Shown here: in pieces, positions 16,903 to 25,036 of the stretch | Layout of the letters: each line of letters opens with the position of its first letter | Numbering within the stretch: position 1 is the first letter of the stretch | Source of the DNA: Vicinamibacterales bacterium | Lineage (GTDB): Bacteria; Acidobacteriota; Vicinamibacteria; Vicinamibacterales; UBA2999 | Direction of reading: 5' to 3' | Length of the DNA stretch: 64,000 nt | NCBI GenBank assembly: GCA_041394705.1 | Contig: JAWKHS010000013.1 | Location: 1 to 64,000, forward strand | Made by a program: the position numbers and the translations under genes | The notes under the pieces: generated by a model | What the model saw: only the letters and a program-made list of their open reading frames with translations | Told to the model about the DNA's origin: nothing | Databases searched by the model: none

Positions 16903-18045
16903 ATGCCGTCACGCCGCGAGTTCCTGCAGTCCGCCGCCGTCGCCGGCGGCGCCCTGGCCACCGGCTCGGTGGCCGCGGCAACGCCGCCCGCTCGCCAGCC
17001 GGAGGCGCCGGCGCCGCGCCGCCTGAAGCTCCTGATCCTCGGCGGAACCGGCTTCATCGGCCCCTGGCAGGTCCGCTACGCCGTGCGGCGCGGCCACGAG
17101 GTGACGATCTTCAATCGCGGGAGGAGCGCCCCCGGGATGTTCGAGGGGGTGGAGGAGCTGACGGGCGACCGCGCGGCCAACCAGCTCGACGCGCTGAAGG
17201 GCCGGCGATGGGACGCCGTCATCGACAACTCGGCCTCCCGCGCCGACGCCCCTGACTGGGTGCGCCAGTCGGCGGGACTGCTGAAGGACGCGGCCGATCA
17301 GTACCTCTTCATCTCGACGCGGTCGGTGTTCGCGGACCTGAGCGCGGTCCCCGGCACCGTGCACGCGCCGCTCCTCACGCTGGAGAACACGCCGAACTGG
17401 ACGCGCGGGCAGCCCTATCCGTACGGGCTCGCCAAGGCCCTGGCCGAGGCCGAAGCGACCTCGGCGTTCGGCGCGCGCACCACGATCGTCCGGCCGGGCC
17501 TCATCGTGGGTCCCGGCGACGACACGGACCGCTTCACCTACTGGCCGGTCCGGATCGAACGCGGCGGCGAGATCCTGGCGCCGGGCGATCCGGAGGCCGA
17601 CCGCGTGCAGATCATCGACGTGCGGGATCTCTGCGAGTGGGCCGTGCGCCTGTGCGAGGCCCGCACCTACGGCACCTTCATGGCCATCGGGCCCGAGCGC
17701 GGGCGCTCGATGGCCGAGTTCCTCTACGGCATCGCCGCCGTCACGACGGCGCCGCTCACGTGGACGTGGGTGCCGCGGGAGTTCCTGGAGCGCCACAAGA
17801 TACGGCCGTACGTGGAGATGCCGGTCTGGCGGCCGCCGACGCCCGGCTGGGAGGGCTTCGCGCGCTTCGACCTGACGCGCGAGGTGGAGGCGGGCCTCAC
17901 GTTCCGCACCCTGGCGGACACGGCGTCGGCCACGCTCGCCTTCCATCACGGACGCCCGATGGACCGCCAGACGCTGAAGGCGGGCGCCACGGCCGCCCAG
18001 GAAGCGGGCGTTCTCACGGCGTGGCACGCCCGGGGACGCGCGTGA
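16903..18045 (+). CDS. Tat-exported NAD-dependent epimerase/dehydratase-like protein
   Basis: The 380-residue protein starts with a twin-arginine signal (SRREFLQSAAVAGGALATG, residues 3-21). It continues as an extended SDR fold with GGTGFIGPW (about residues 47-55) as the NAD(P)-binding loop. The usual YxxxK is recognisable as YPYGLAK near residue 172. Tat export of a Rossmann oxidoreductase implies that it folds with its cofactor in the cytoplasm and works in the periplasm, as in glucose-fructose oxidoreductase-like enzymes; the substrate is unknown. A Shine-Dalgarno GGAGGA (16891-16896) precedes the ATG, and a TAGACT -10 candidate lies at 16878-16883. The stop overlaps the next start (GTGA). 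Confidence 0.85.
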   Translation: MPSRREFLQSAAVAGGALATGSVAAATPPARQPEAPAPRRLKLLILGGTGFIGPWQVRYAVRRGHEVTIFNRGRSAPGMFEGVEELTGDRAANQLDALKGRRWDAVIDNSASRADAPDWVRQSAGLLKDAADQYLFISTRSVFADLSAVPGTVHAPLLTLENTPNWTRGQPYPYGLAKALAEAEATSAFGARTTIVRPGLIVGPGDDTDRFTYWPVRIERGGEILAPGDPEADRVQIIDVRDLCEWAVRLCEARTYGTFMAIGPERGRSMAEFLYGIAAVTTAPLTWTWVPREFLERHKIRPYVEMPVWRPPTPGWEGFARFDLTREVEAGLTFRTLADTASATLAFHHGRPMDRQTLKAGATAAQEAGVLTAWHARGRA

Positions 18046-19547
18046 GCGCCGCCGGCCCGGCCTCGACAGCGACGGACGTCTCGACGCTCGACACCGAGTT
18101 CACGCGGGGCCTGGGCCTCTACGACTCGACCATGATCGTGGTCGGCTCGATGATCGGCTCGGGCATCTTCATCGTCTCGGCCGACATGGCGCGGCTCCTC
18201 GGCAGCCCCGGGTGGCTCCTGGCCGCCTGGGTGCTCACGGGCTTCCTGACGATCGTCGGCGCGCTGTCGTACGGCGAACTGGCGACGATGATGCCCCGGG
18301 CCGGCGGCCAGTACGTGTACCTGCGTGAGGCGTACAACCCGCTCTGCGGCTTCCTGTACGGCTGGACGCTGTTCCTGGTGATTCAGACCGGCACGGCGGC
18401 GGCCGTGGCCGTCGGCTTCGCGCGCTACCTCGGCGCGCTCTGGCCGGCCATCGCCGACGATCGGTACCTCGTGCCGCCGGTGCACCTCACCACCGGCTAC
18501 GCCCTGTCGCTGTCCACCACGCAGGGCGTCGCGCTGCTCCTGATCGCGCTCCTGACGTGGACCAACACGCGCGGGCTGCAGTACGGAAAGGTCATCCAGA
18601 ACCTGTTCACCACGACGAAGACGGGTGCCCTCGTCGGCCTGGCCGCCGTCGGGATCCTGGCCGGCTGGAACGCCGAGGCCGTGGCCGGCAACTTCGGCGC
18701 CGCGTGGACGCCCCGGGGCGTCACGCCAGTGGTGCCCGGGCTCGACGCCACGACCGCCTTCGGGCTCTTCGTGGCCCTCGCCGTGTCGCAGACGGGTTCG
18801 CTCTTCTCGGCCGACGCGTGGAACAACATCACGTTCACGGCGGGCGAGGTGAAGGAGCCGCAGCGCAACGTCCCGCTGTCGCTGGCCTTCGGCACCGTGA
18901 TCGTGATCGGCCTCTACGTGCTGGCCAACGTCGCCTACCTCGTGACGCTGCCACTCGACACCATGCAGCACGTGCCCGGAGACCGCGTGGCCACGGCCAC
19001 GCTCGATCGGATCTTCCAGGGCGCGGGCGCGACGATCATGGCCGTGGGCATCATGATCTCGACCTTCGGCTGCGCCAACGGCCTGCTGCTCTCGGGGGCC
19101 CGCGCCTACTACGCCATGGCCCAGGACGGGCTGTTCTTCGCGAGCGCTGGGCGGCTCAACGCGGCGAAGGTGCCGGCGTGGGGCCTCGTGCTGCAGGGCG
19201 TGTGGGCGGCCTTCCTGGTGCTGCCGCGCACCTTCGACCCGGGGACAGGCGCGTACGGGAACGTGTACAGCAACCTGCTCGACTACATCGTGTCGGCGGC
19301 GCTGCTCTTCTACATCCTGACGATTGCGGCCGTGTTCCGGCTGCGCCGGTCGCGTCCGGACGCGCCCCGCCCCTACAAGGCGTTCGGGTATCCGCTGGTG
19401 CCGGCGCTGTACATCGCCGGGGCGGCCGCCATTCTGCTCGTGCTCGTCGCGTACCGCCCGGCCACCACGTGGCCGGGCTTCGCGATCGTCCTGCTGGGGC
19501 TGCCGGTGTACGCCGCGTGGGCCAGGAAGGCGTCACTCGCGCGCTGA
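18042..19547 (+). CDS. APC-family amino acid permease
   Basis: This 501-residue inner-membrane transporter has about twelve hydrophobic segments. TM1 has the APC hallmark GSMIGSGIFIVSADMARLLG (about residues 37-56), the unwound glycine-rich substrate-binding segment. The C-terminal region has RRSRPDAPRPYKAFGYPLVPALY, a common LAT/YfnA-type signature before the last helices. It likely imports or exchanges amino acids. The GTG at 18042 overlaps the stop of the epimerase-like gene by 4 nt, so the pair is co-translated. It converges with the DUF411 gene, with 24 nt between the two stop codons. Confidence 0.9.
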   Translation: MSAAGPASTATDVSTLDTEFTRGLGLYDSTMIVVGSMIGSGIFIVSADMARLLGSPGWLLAAWVLTGFLTIVGALSYGELATMMPRAGGQYVYLREAYNPLCGFLYGWTLFLVIQTGTAAAVAVGFARYLGALWPAIADDRYLVPPVHLTTGYALSLSTTQGVALLLIALLTWTNTRGLQYGKVIQNLFTTTKTGALVGLAAVGILAGWNAEAVAGNFGAAWTPRGVTPVVPGLDATTAFGLFVALAVSQTGSLFSADAWNNITFTAGEVKEPQRNVPLSLAFGTVIVIGLYVLANVAYLVTLPLDTMQHVPGDRVATATLDRIFQGAGATIMAVGIMISTFGCANGLLLSGARAYYAMAQDGLFFASAGRLNAAKVPAWGLVLQGVWAAFLVLPRTFDPGTGAYGNVYSNLLDYIVSAALLFYILTIAAVFRLRRSRPDAPRPYKAFGYPLVPALYIAGAAAILLVLVAYRPATTWPGFAIVLLGLPVYAAWARKASLAR

Positions 19548-19571
19548 ACGCCGTTCGGCCCCGGGCGGCCT

Positions 19572-20030
19572 TCAGTGCTTGACGAAGACGGTCTTCGCGC
19601 CGCCCTTGGTGAAGGCCACCGTGTTGTACGGGTCCTTCTGGCTGCCCTGCTCCATGCCCGGTGAGCCCATCGGCATCCCGGGCACGGCGATGCCCGTGAT
19701 CTTCGGCCGTTCCTTCAGCATCTTCCGGATGTCGGCGGCGGGCACGTGGCCCTCCACCGTGTATCCCTCGACCTTGGCCGTGTGGCACGACCGCAGGTCG
19801 TCCGTGACACCCGACTCGGCCGCGACCTGATCCAGCCGCTGATCGCTCACGTCGTGGGCTTCCACCTGGAAGCCTGCCGCCCGGAGATGTTGCACCCAGG
19901 CGCCGCAGCAGCCTCAAGTCGGTGATTTGTAGACGACCACCTTTGTCGCGGCCTGCCTCGCCTGTACGGCGAAGCCGTATCCGGCGGACGCGACGGCGGC
20001 CAGGGCGATGGCAATGGCTCTGGTGCGCAT
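19572..20030 (-). CDS. DUF411 metal-binding protein with in-frame TGA at the first motif cysteine (candidate selenoprotein)
   Basis: Read through one in-frame TGA, this gene gives a 152-residue exported DUF411 protein. The parts are a signal peptide (residues 1-26), VVVYKSPT, the TGA at codon 39 (19916-19914), then GCCGAWVQHLRAAGF, SCHTAKVEGYTVEGHVPAAD and GIAVPGMPMGSPGM. In the family the residue after KSPT is a cysteine that starts a C-G-C-C metal (copper)-binding motif, so TGA replaces exactly that cysteine. The same frame continues intact, and every downstream family motif is preserved. If TGA were a stop, the next usable start (GTG at 19895) would give a product without the motif. A hairpin just after the TGA fits bacterial SECIS rules. 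Alternatives are a nonsense mutation or a base-call error. Confidence 0.75.
19874..19908 (-). promoter_or_regulatory. Candidate bacterial SECIS hairpin after the in-frame TGA
   Basis: In the mRNA, CGCCUGG (19902-19896) pairs with CCGGGCG (19884-19878; one G-U) around an 11-nt loop that begins with G. A lower stem CUGC/GCAG (19908-19905 with 19877-19874) is joined through a 2-nt bulge. The loop begins 19 nt after the TGA, leaving an 18-nt spacer. Bacterial SECIS elements are described as having a G in the first two loop positions and a loop about 16-37 nt from the UGA. High GC makes chance hairpins common, so this is support and not proof. Confidence 0.45.
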
Positions 20031-20249
20031 GAACGCTAGTGTGCCACAGGGTCCGGACCGCCGCGGCCGAGGCAGGCCGATCCGCACCCGCCGCGGACTC
20101 TTCCGCGCGCCGGGCCCCGACACCGGTCACGCACCGCACGCGCGTCCGCTGCTGCGCGGCGTCGTCACTGGCAATCGAATTGCTCCGGCACGACCATTCG
20201 GCGCGCACGCCGGTCACCGGGTCGCCGCCCGGCGTCGAAGGAGGCTGTC

Positions 20250-23200
20250 ATGACACGACGCACCCCTCGGGTTCCGCTCCTCGCCCTGTTCGCGGCCGGC
20301 GTGCTCGGCCTGGCGGGCGGCAGCGGGCCACTCGCGGCCCAGCAGGCCACGCCGCGATCGCCGGAAATGGACGCCCTGGCCCGCCTCGCGTGGCGCGAGC
20401 TGGGTCCGGCCAACCAGGCGGGACGTGTCTCGGTCTTCGTCGGCGTGCCGGGCGACCCGGCCGTGATGTACGTCGCGGGCGCCAACGGCGGCATCTTCAA
20501 GACCACCAACGCCGGCGTCACCTGGCGGCCGATCTTCGATCACCAGGCCGTGCTGTCGATCGGGGCGATCGAGATCGCGCCGTCCAATCCCAACGTCCTC
20601 TACGTCGGCACCGGCGAAGGCAACCCGCGAAACAACGCCTCGTTCGGCGACGGCGTCTACCGGTCCAACGACGGCGGCGAGACATGGGCCCACCTGGGCC
20701 TCCGCGACACCGACCGGATCGCCCGGATCCGCGTCGACGGCCGCAACCCGGACATCGCCTACGTCTGCGCGATGGGGCGGGAGTGGGGCCGCAGCGAGGC
20801 GCGGGGCGTGTTCCGGACGGCCGACGGAGGACGGACCTGGCAGAAGGTGCTCTACAAGGACACGAGCACGGGCTGCTCGGACATCGACGTCAATCCCGAG
20901 AACTCGAACGAGATCTACGCCGGCATGTACACCTTCTCCCGGCAGCCCTGGCACCTGCGCAGCGGCGGCGGTGAGACGGCGCTCTACAAGTCCATGGACG
21001 GGGGCGCGACGTGGACCAAGATGACCAAGGGGATCCCCGAGATGCTCGACCGGATCGGCGTCGCCGTCTCGCGCAGCACCCCGAGCACGGTCTACATGGT
21101 GAGCGAGACGCTCGACTACGGCGGCGAGCTGTGGCGCACCGACGACTCCGGCGCCTCGTGGCGGCTGGTCAGCAAGGACTCCAACATCAACTTCCGGCCC
21201 TTCTATTACGCCGACATCCGCGTCGATCCCCAGGACCCCAACCGCGTGTACGCGCTGTCCGGCGCGCTGTACCTCACCGAGGACGGCGGCCGCACGTTCC
21301 GGACGATCGGCCGTGACGTGCACGGCGACCACCAGGCGTTGTGGATCGATCCGGCGAACCCGAAGCGCGTGCTCAGCGGCAGCGACGGCGGGTTCCAGAT
21401 CTCCTACGACCGCGGCGCCACCTTCGAGGTGATCAACACCGTCGCGTTCACGCAGTTCTACCACGTGCACTACGACCTGCAGCAGCCCTACCGGGTCTGC
21501 GGCGGCCTGCAGGACAACGGCACCTGGTGCGGACCGAGCCACTCGCTCGCCGCCGAGGGCATCCGGAAGACGGACTGGTACACCGTGGGCGGCGGCGATG
21601 GCTTCTTCGCCGTGCCCGACCTGGCGCGCCCGTGGCGGGTCTACACGGACCTGCAGGGCGGGGTCATCAGCGTCATCGACACCCGATCGGGCGCCCAGCG
21701 CACGATCACGCCGTACCCCAACCGGGTGGGGTCGGTGGGCGACGCGATGGAGCACCACAAGTACCGCTTCAACTGGGACTCGCCCATCGAGCTGTCGCCC
21801 CAGGACCCGAACACGGTCTACTTCGGCGGCAACGTGCTGTTCAGGACGACCAACGCCGGCCAGTCGTGGGACGTCATCAGTCCCGACCTCACGACCAACG
21901 ACAAGCGCAAGCAGGTCTCGTCTGGCGAGCCGATCGTCGTGGACAACACCGCGGCCGAGTTCTACTGCACCATCATCGCCATCGCCCCGTCGCCGGTCGA
22001 TCCGAACGTCATCTGGGTGGGCACCGACGACGGCAACGTGCAGGTGACCAGGGACGGCGGCAAGACGTGGACGAACGTCGTCGGCAACATCAGGGGCCTG
22101 GCGCCGAATGCGTGGATTCCGAACGTCGAGGCCTCGCACACCGACGCGGGCACGGCGTACGTGGCCGCCGATCACCATCGGGACGACGACTACGCCCCGT
22201 ACTTCTTCAAGACCACGGACTTCGGCAGGACGTGGACGTCCTTCACGGTGGGGACCGCCACGAGCGCGGGCTGGTCGCACGTCATCCGCGAGGACCCGAA
22301 GAACAGGAACGTCCTCTACGCGGGGACCGAGCTGGGACTCTGGGTGTCGTTCGACGGCGGGGCACGGTGGACATCGATGCGGAACAACATGCCGCCGGCG
22401 CCGGTGCGCGACATCAAGATCCACCCCCGTGACAACGACATCATCGTGGCGACGCACGGCCGCGGCATCTACGTGCTGGACCGCGCCGCCGCGGTCCAGC
22501 AGATTTCGGAGGCCCTCGCGGCGGACGTGTTCCTGTTCGACGTGGCTCCAGCGGTGCGCTGGACGATCTGGGGCCGGGACGGCAACCTGGGCCAGAAGCT
22601 GTACCGGGCGGACAACCCGCCGCAGGGCGCCACGATCGACTACTACCTCAAGGCCGACAGGACGGGGGACCTGTCGATCGTCATCGCCGACGCCGCCGGC
22701 AAGACCGTCCGCACGCTGCGAAACCTGCCGGGGCAGGCCGGCGTCAACCGCGTCACGTGGGATCTGCGCTACGACGGGCCCAGGCCGGGCGCGTCGCAGC
22801 AGCGCCGCGGCTCCGGCGACGAGGACGACAACGCGTTCCGGCGCTTCGGCGCCGCCGGTCCCTGGGTGCTGCCGGGCGACTACACGGTCGCCCTCCAGAC
22901 CGGAGGCCGCACGCTGAAGAAGACCGTGCGGGTCGGGATGGACCCGCGCACCGAGGTCCCGGCGGCCGACCTGACCTCACAGCTCGACACCGCCATGACC
23001 CTGCGCGACCTGGTCGAGCGCGTCACCGCCACGATCGATCGCACCAACGACGTCATCCAGCAGCTCACCGAGCTGGCCGATCGGGTCAAGGCGGGCGGTC
23101 CGGACGCGGGCCTGCCGAACGCGCGAGGCACGTACGAACTGGCCAGCACCACCATCGGGCTCCTGAAGACGCTGCGTGACGAGCAGATGGTGCGGCCCGT

Positions 23201-23438
23201 CGCGAATCTCGGCTATCGCCAGTATCCGCGCCTGCGCGAGGAGGTGCAGTCGGTGTATGGCATGGTCACGCGCCCGCCGGCCCGGCCGACCGACGGACAG
23301 ACGCTGCGCACGAAGGAGCTCGTCCAGGAGACCGACGGGGTCGTCGCCTCGCTCAACCGCATCCTGACGGACCAGGTCGGGAAGCTGAACCAGATGCTGT
23401 CGGGAGCGCCGCGGATCAGCGCGCCGCCGGTCAAGTAG
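20250..23438 (+). CDS. Large secreted BNR/sortilin-type beta-propeller protein
   Basis: This 1062-residue exported protein has a signal peptide (about 1-31, ending LAAQQ). From about residue 50 to 745 it consists of repeated BNR/VPS10-like blades: the pattern SxDGGxTW recurs, for example NDGGETWAHL, ADGGRTWQKV, MDGGATWTKM, RDGGKTWTNV and FDGGARWTSM. A separate C-terminal part (about 790-1062) has a beta domain and a helical tail. Such proteins are often labelled glycosyl hydrolase in Acidobacteria because of BNR similarity to sialidases, but no catalytic set is visible here. A surface binding role is as likely. A strong Shine-Dalgarno (GGAGG) lies just before the ATG, and the gene stands alone. 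Confidence 0.85.
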   Translation: MTRRTPRVPLLALFAAGVLGLAGGSGPLAAQQATPRSPEMDALARLAWRELGPANQAGRVSVFVGVPGDPAVMYVAGANGGIFKTTNAGVTWRPIFDHQAVLSIGAIEIAPSNPNVLYVGTGEGNPRNNASFGDGVYRSNDGGETWAHLGLRDTDRIARIRVDGRNPDIAYVCAMGREWGRSEARGVFRTADGGRTWQKVLYKDTSTGCSDIDVNPENSNEIYAGMYTFSRQPWHLRSGGGETALYKSMDGGATWTKMTKGIPEMLDRIGVAVSRSTPSTVYMVSETLDYGGELWRTDDSGASWRLVSKDSNINFRPFYYADIRVDPQDPNRVYALSGALYLTEDGGRTFRTIGRDVHGDHQALWIDPANPKRVLSGSDGGFQISYDRGATFEVINTVAFTQFYHVHYDLQQPYRVCGGLQDNGTWCGPSHSLAAEGIRKTDWYTVGGGDGFFAVPDLARPWRVYTDLQGGVISVIDTRSGAQRTITPYPNRVGSVGDAMEHHKYRFNWDSPIELSPQDPNTVYFGGNVLFRTTNAGQSWDVISPDLTTNDKRKQVSSGEPIVVDNTAAEFYCTIIAIAPSPVDPNVIWVGTDDGNVQVTRDGGKTWTNVVGNIRGLAPNAWIPNVEASHTDAGTAYVAADHHRDDDYAPYFFKTTDFGRTWTSFTVGTATSAGWSHVIREDPKNRNVLYAGTELGLWVSFDGGARWTSMRNNMPPAPVRDIKIHPRDNDIIVATHGRGIYVLDRAAAVQQISEALAADVFLFDVAPAVRWTIWGRDGNLGQKLYRADNPPQGATIDYYLKADRTGDLSIVIADAAGKTVRTLRNLPGQAGVNRVTWDLRYDGPRPGASQQRRGSGDEDDNAFRRFGAAGPWVLPGDYTVALQTGGRTLKKTVRVGMDPRTEVPAADLTSQLDTAMTLRDLVERVTATIDRTNDVIQQLTELADRVKAGGPDAGLPNARGTYELASTTIGLLKTLRDEQMVRPVANLGYRQYPRLREEVQSVYGMVTRPPARPTDGQTLRTKELVQETDGVVASLNRILTDQVGKLNQMLSGAPRISAPPVK

Positions 23439-23545
23439 CGGGCTGGCGCGCGGGCATCGCCCCCGAGCGCCGGCCGCTGATATCCTGTCCACGCCCGTTC
23501 GGACCGCCCTCGGCGGACCTCGACTGCCGGGCACGGAGAGTGGAC

Positions 23546-23740
23546 ATGGCCGGTTACAAGTGCGAGAAGTGCGGGATGAGCATCGGGTCGATGACGTGCG
23601 GGCAGTGCGGTCAGGAGCTCGTGCACTCGACGATCACGAAGGCCGATGGCTCGTCGGTCCACGTCTCCGAGTGCCCTGGCGGGCACGGCAAGGTGAAGTC
23701 GCCGATGTGCTGCGGGCAGGACATGACCTGCTCCATCTGA
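23546..23740 (+). CDS. Small cysteine-rich protein (zinc-ribbon-like), 64 residues
   Basis: The protein has 64 residues with eight cysteines at positions 6, 9, 18, 21, 43, 55, 56 and 62. The first four form two CxxC knuckles (CEKC and CGQC), as in rubredoxin-like or zinc-ribbon proteins, and the C-terminal MCCGQDMTC adds more thiols. It could bind zinc or iron, or be a small metal store; no function can be named. The ATG at 23546 is preceded by GGAGAG; an in-frame GTG at 23540 would add two residues. The gene is alone, converging with the HD-GYP regulator, and a strong hairpin follows it. Confidence 0.7.
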   Translation: MAGYKCEKCGMSIGSMTCGQCGQELVHSTITKADGSSVHVSECPGGHGKVKSPMCCGQDMTCSI

Positions 23741-23747
23741 CGGGTTC

Positions 23748-23765
23748 CGCCGCCTGAGGGCGGCG
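23748..23765. terminator. GC hairpin between convergent genes, possible terminator
   Basis: CGCCGCC (23748-23754) and GGCGGCG (23759-23765) form a perfect 7-bp stem with a TGAG loop, 8 nt after the stop of the Cys-rich gene. No T-run follows on either strand, so intrinsic termination is uncertain. Confidence 0.3.
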
Positions 23766-23806
23766 CGGCCGACGCGCCGGCCGGCGCGGGCTCCGGGAGT
23801 GCCGGG

Positions 23807-24931
23807 CTACGAGGCGGCCGGCACGTCGCCGCGCTGGCCCGGCTCGGCGTCCTGCGGCAGGAACGGAATGCGCGTCACGTCCGGGAACGCCTGCTCGAAC
23901 GCGGCAATCACGTTCGGGTCGAACTGGCTGCCCGCGTGCCGCTTCAGCTCCTCGAGCGCCCGGAGTGCGTCCTTGCGGACGCCGTACGCCCGGGTGGTGG
24001 TCATGGCATCGAAGGCGTCGGCCACGCACACGATGCGCGCGGGCATCGGAATCGCCTCGCCGCGCAGGCCGTCGGGGAAGCCGAGCCCGTCCATCCGCTC
24101 GTGGTGGGAACGGACGATCTCGAGCACGACCGGCCAATCGCGGCGCAGGGGCTCGAGCATCTCCTCGCCTTCGATGACGTGTTGACGGACGTGCTCGAAT
24201 TCCGCCGTGGTCAGCGGGCCTGGCTTGTTCAGCAGCGCATCGCGGGTCCCGATCTTCCCGATGTCGTGCAGCTCGCCGCCCAGCCGGATCTGGTCGAGCG
24301 CCCCGCCGGTGAAGCCGAGCACCACGCTCATCCGGACGGCGTACTGGCTGACGCGGCGTGAGTGGCCGCGCGTGTAGAAGTCCTTCTTCTCCAGCATCCG
24401 GACGGCCATCTGGATCTGGCCCAGGAACTGTTCCTTGTTCTTGTGATCGAGCTCGCGCACCATCGCTTCCAGGCGGCCCTGATAGGTCTCCTGGAGATAG
24501 CGGTTCTCGATCACCAGCCGGCGCTTCTCGAGCGCCTTGGCGACCCGGGCGCGGAACTCCCCCACCACGACGGGTTTGGACACGTAGTCGACGGCGCCGG
24601 CCTGCAGGGCCTCGACGGCGGTCCCCACCTCGGCCACGCCCGTGAGCATGATGACGGCCGTGTCCGGGTAGCGGCGCAGCACCTCGCGCAGGAGCGCCAG
24701 GCCGTCCATCACCGGCATGCGCAGGTCGCTGATGACGAGCGGGAAGTCCCCGAACTCTTCGAGGGCGAGGAGCGCTTCGCGGCCGTCGGCCGCCTCGACC
24801 GCCGAGATGCCCAGAGGGGCGATGGCACGGCACAACGTGCGCCGCAGCGACCGATCGTCGTCGACCACCAGCGCGCGCACCGCCCCGACGGGAGGAGCCG
24901 AGTCGGGCTCTTGCTCGAACATTTTCTGCAT
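23807..24931 (-). CDS. HD-GYP response regulator (REC plus c-di-GMP phosphodiesterase-like domain)
   Basis: This is a 374-residue two-domain response regulator. The receiver domain (about 17-135) has the acidic pocket DDD (24-26), the phospho-acceptor D69 in ISDLRMPVMDG, T in MLTG and K in VSKP. A coiled linker (about 135-185) leads to an HD-GYP domain. It shows ELHDIGKIG (the HD metal pair), SHHERMDGLGFPDGL, where the GYP triplet is GFP, and CVADAFDAMTT. HD-GYP proteins usually degrade c-di-GMP; GFP variants are known in active members but activity is not proven. The start at 24931 was chosen because GAAGG lies 9-13 nt upstream; ATG at 24922 is an alternative. Its neighbour, divergent across about 100 bp, is a large hybrid kinase, a plausible partner. 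Confidence 0.9.
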   Translation of the reverse strand: MQKMFEQEPDSAPPVGAVRALVVDDDRSLRRTLCRAIAPLGISAVEAADGREALLALEEFGDFPLVISDLRMPVMDGLALLREVLRRYPDTAVIMLTGVAEVGTAVEALQAGAVDYVSKPVVVGEFRARVAKALEKRRLVIENRYLQETYQGRLEAMVRELDHKNKEQFLGQIQMAVRMLEKKDFYTRGHSRRVSQYAVRMSVVLGFTGGALDQIRLGGELHDIGKIGTRDALLNKPGPLTTAEFEHVRQHVIEGEEMLEPLRRDWPVVLEIVRSHHERMDGLGFPDGLRGEAIPMPARIVCVADAFDAMTTTRAYGVRKDALRALEELKRHAGSQFDPNVIAAFEQAFPDVTRIPFLPQDAEPGQRGDVPAAS

Positions 24932-25036
24932 CCTACCAGCCTTCTGGCGACTGGGGGCCCGCACCGTCACACGCGGCTGCACCGCGGCGAAGGCCGCGAC
25001 GGCTTCGCGCTATCCTAGCCGCCGGTTTCCGCCCGC

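Noticed and set aside
19572..19895. DUF411 gene as a 107-residue protein starting at GTG 19895
   Set aside because: It would lack the signal peptide and the metal-binding motif, both of which lie in the same frame just upstream across the TGA.
20031..20249. Possible small gene or RNA between the DUF411 and BNR genes
   Set aside because: Short open frames here have no motif or ribosome-binding site; apart from the Shine-Dalgarno before 20250 nothing could be supported.
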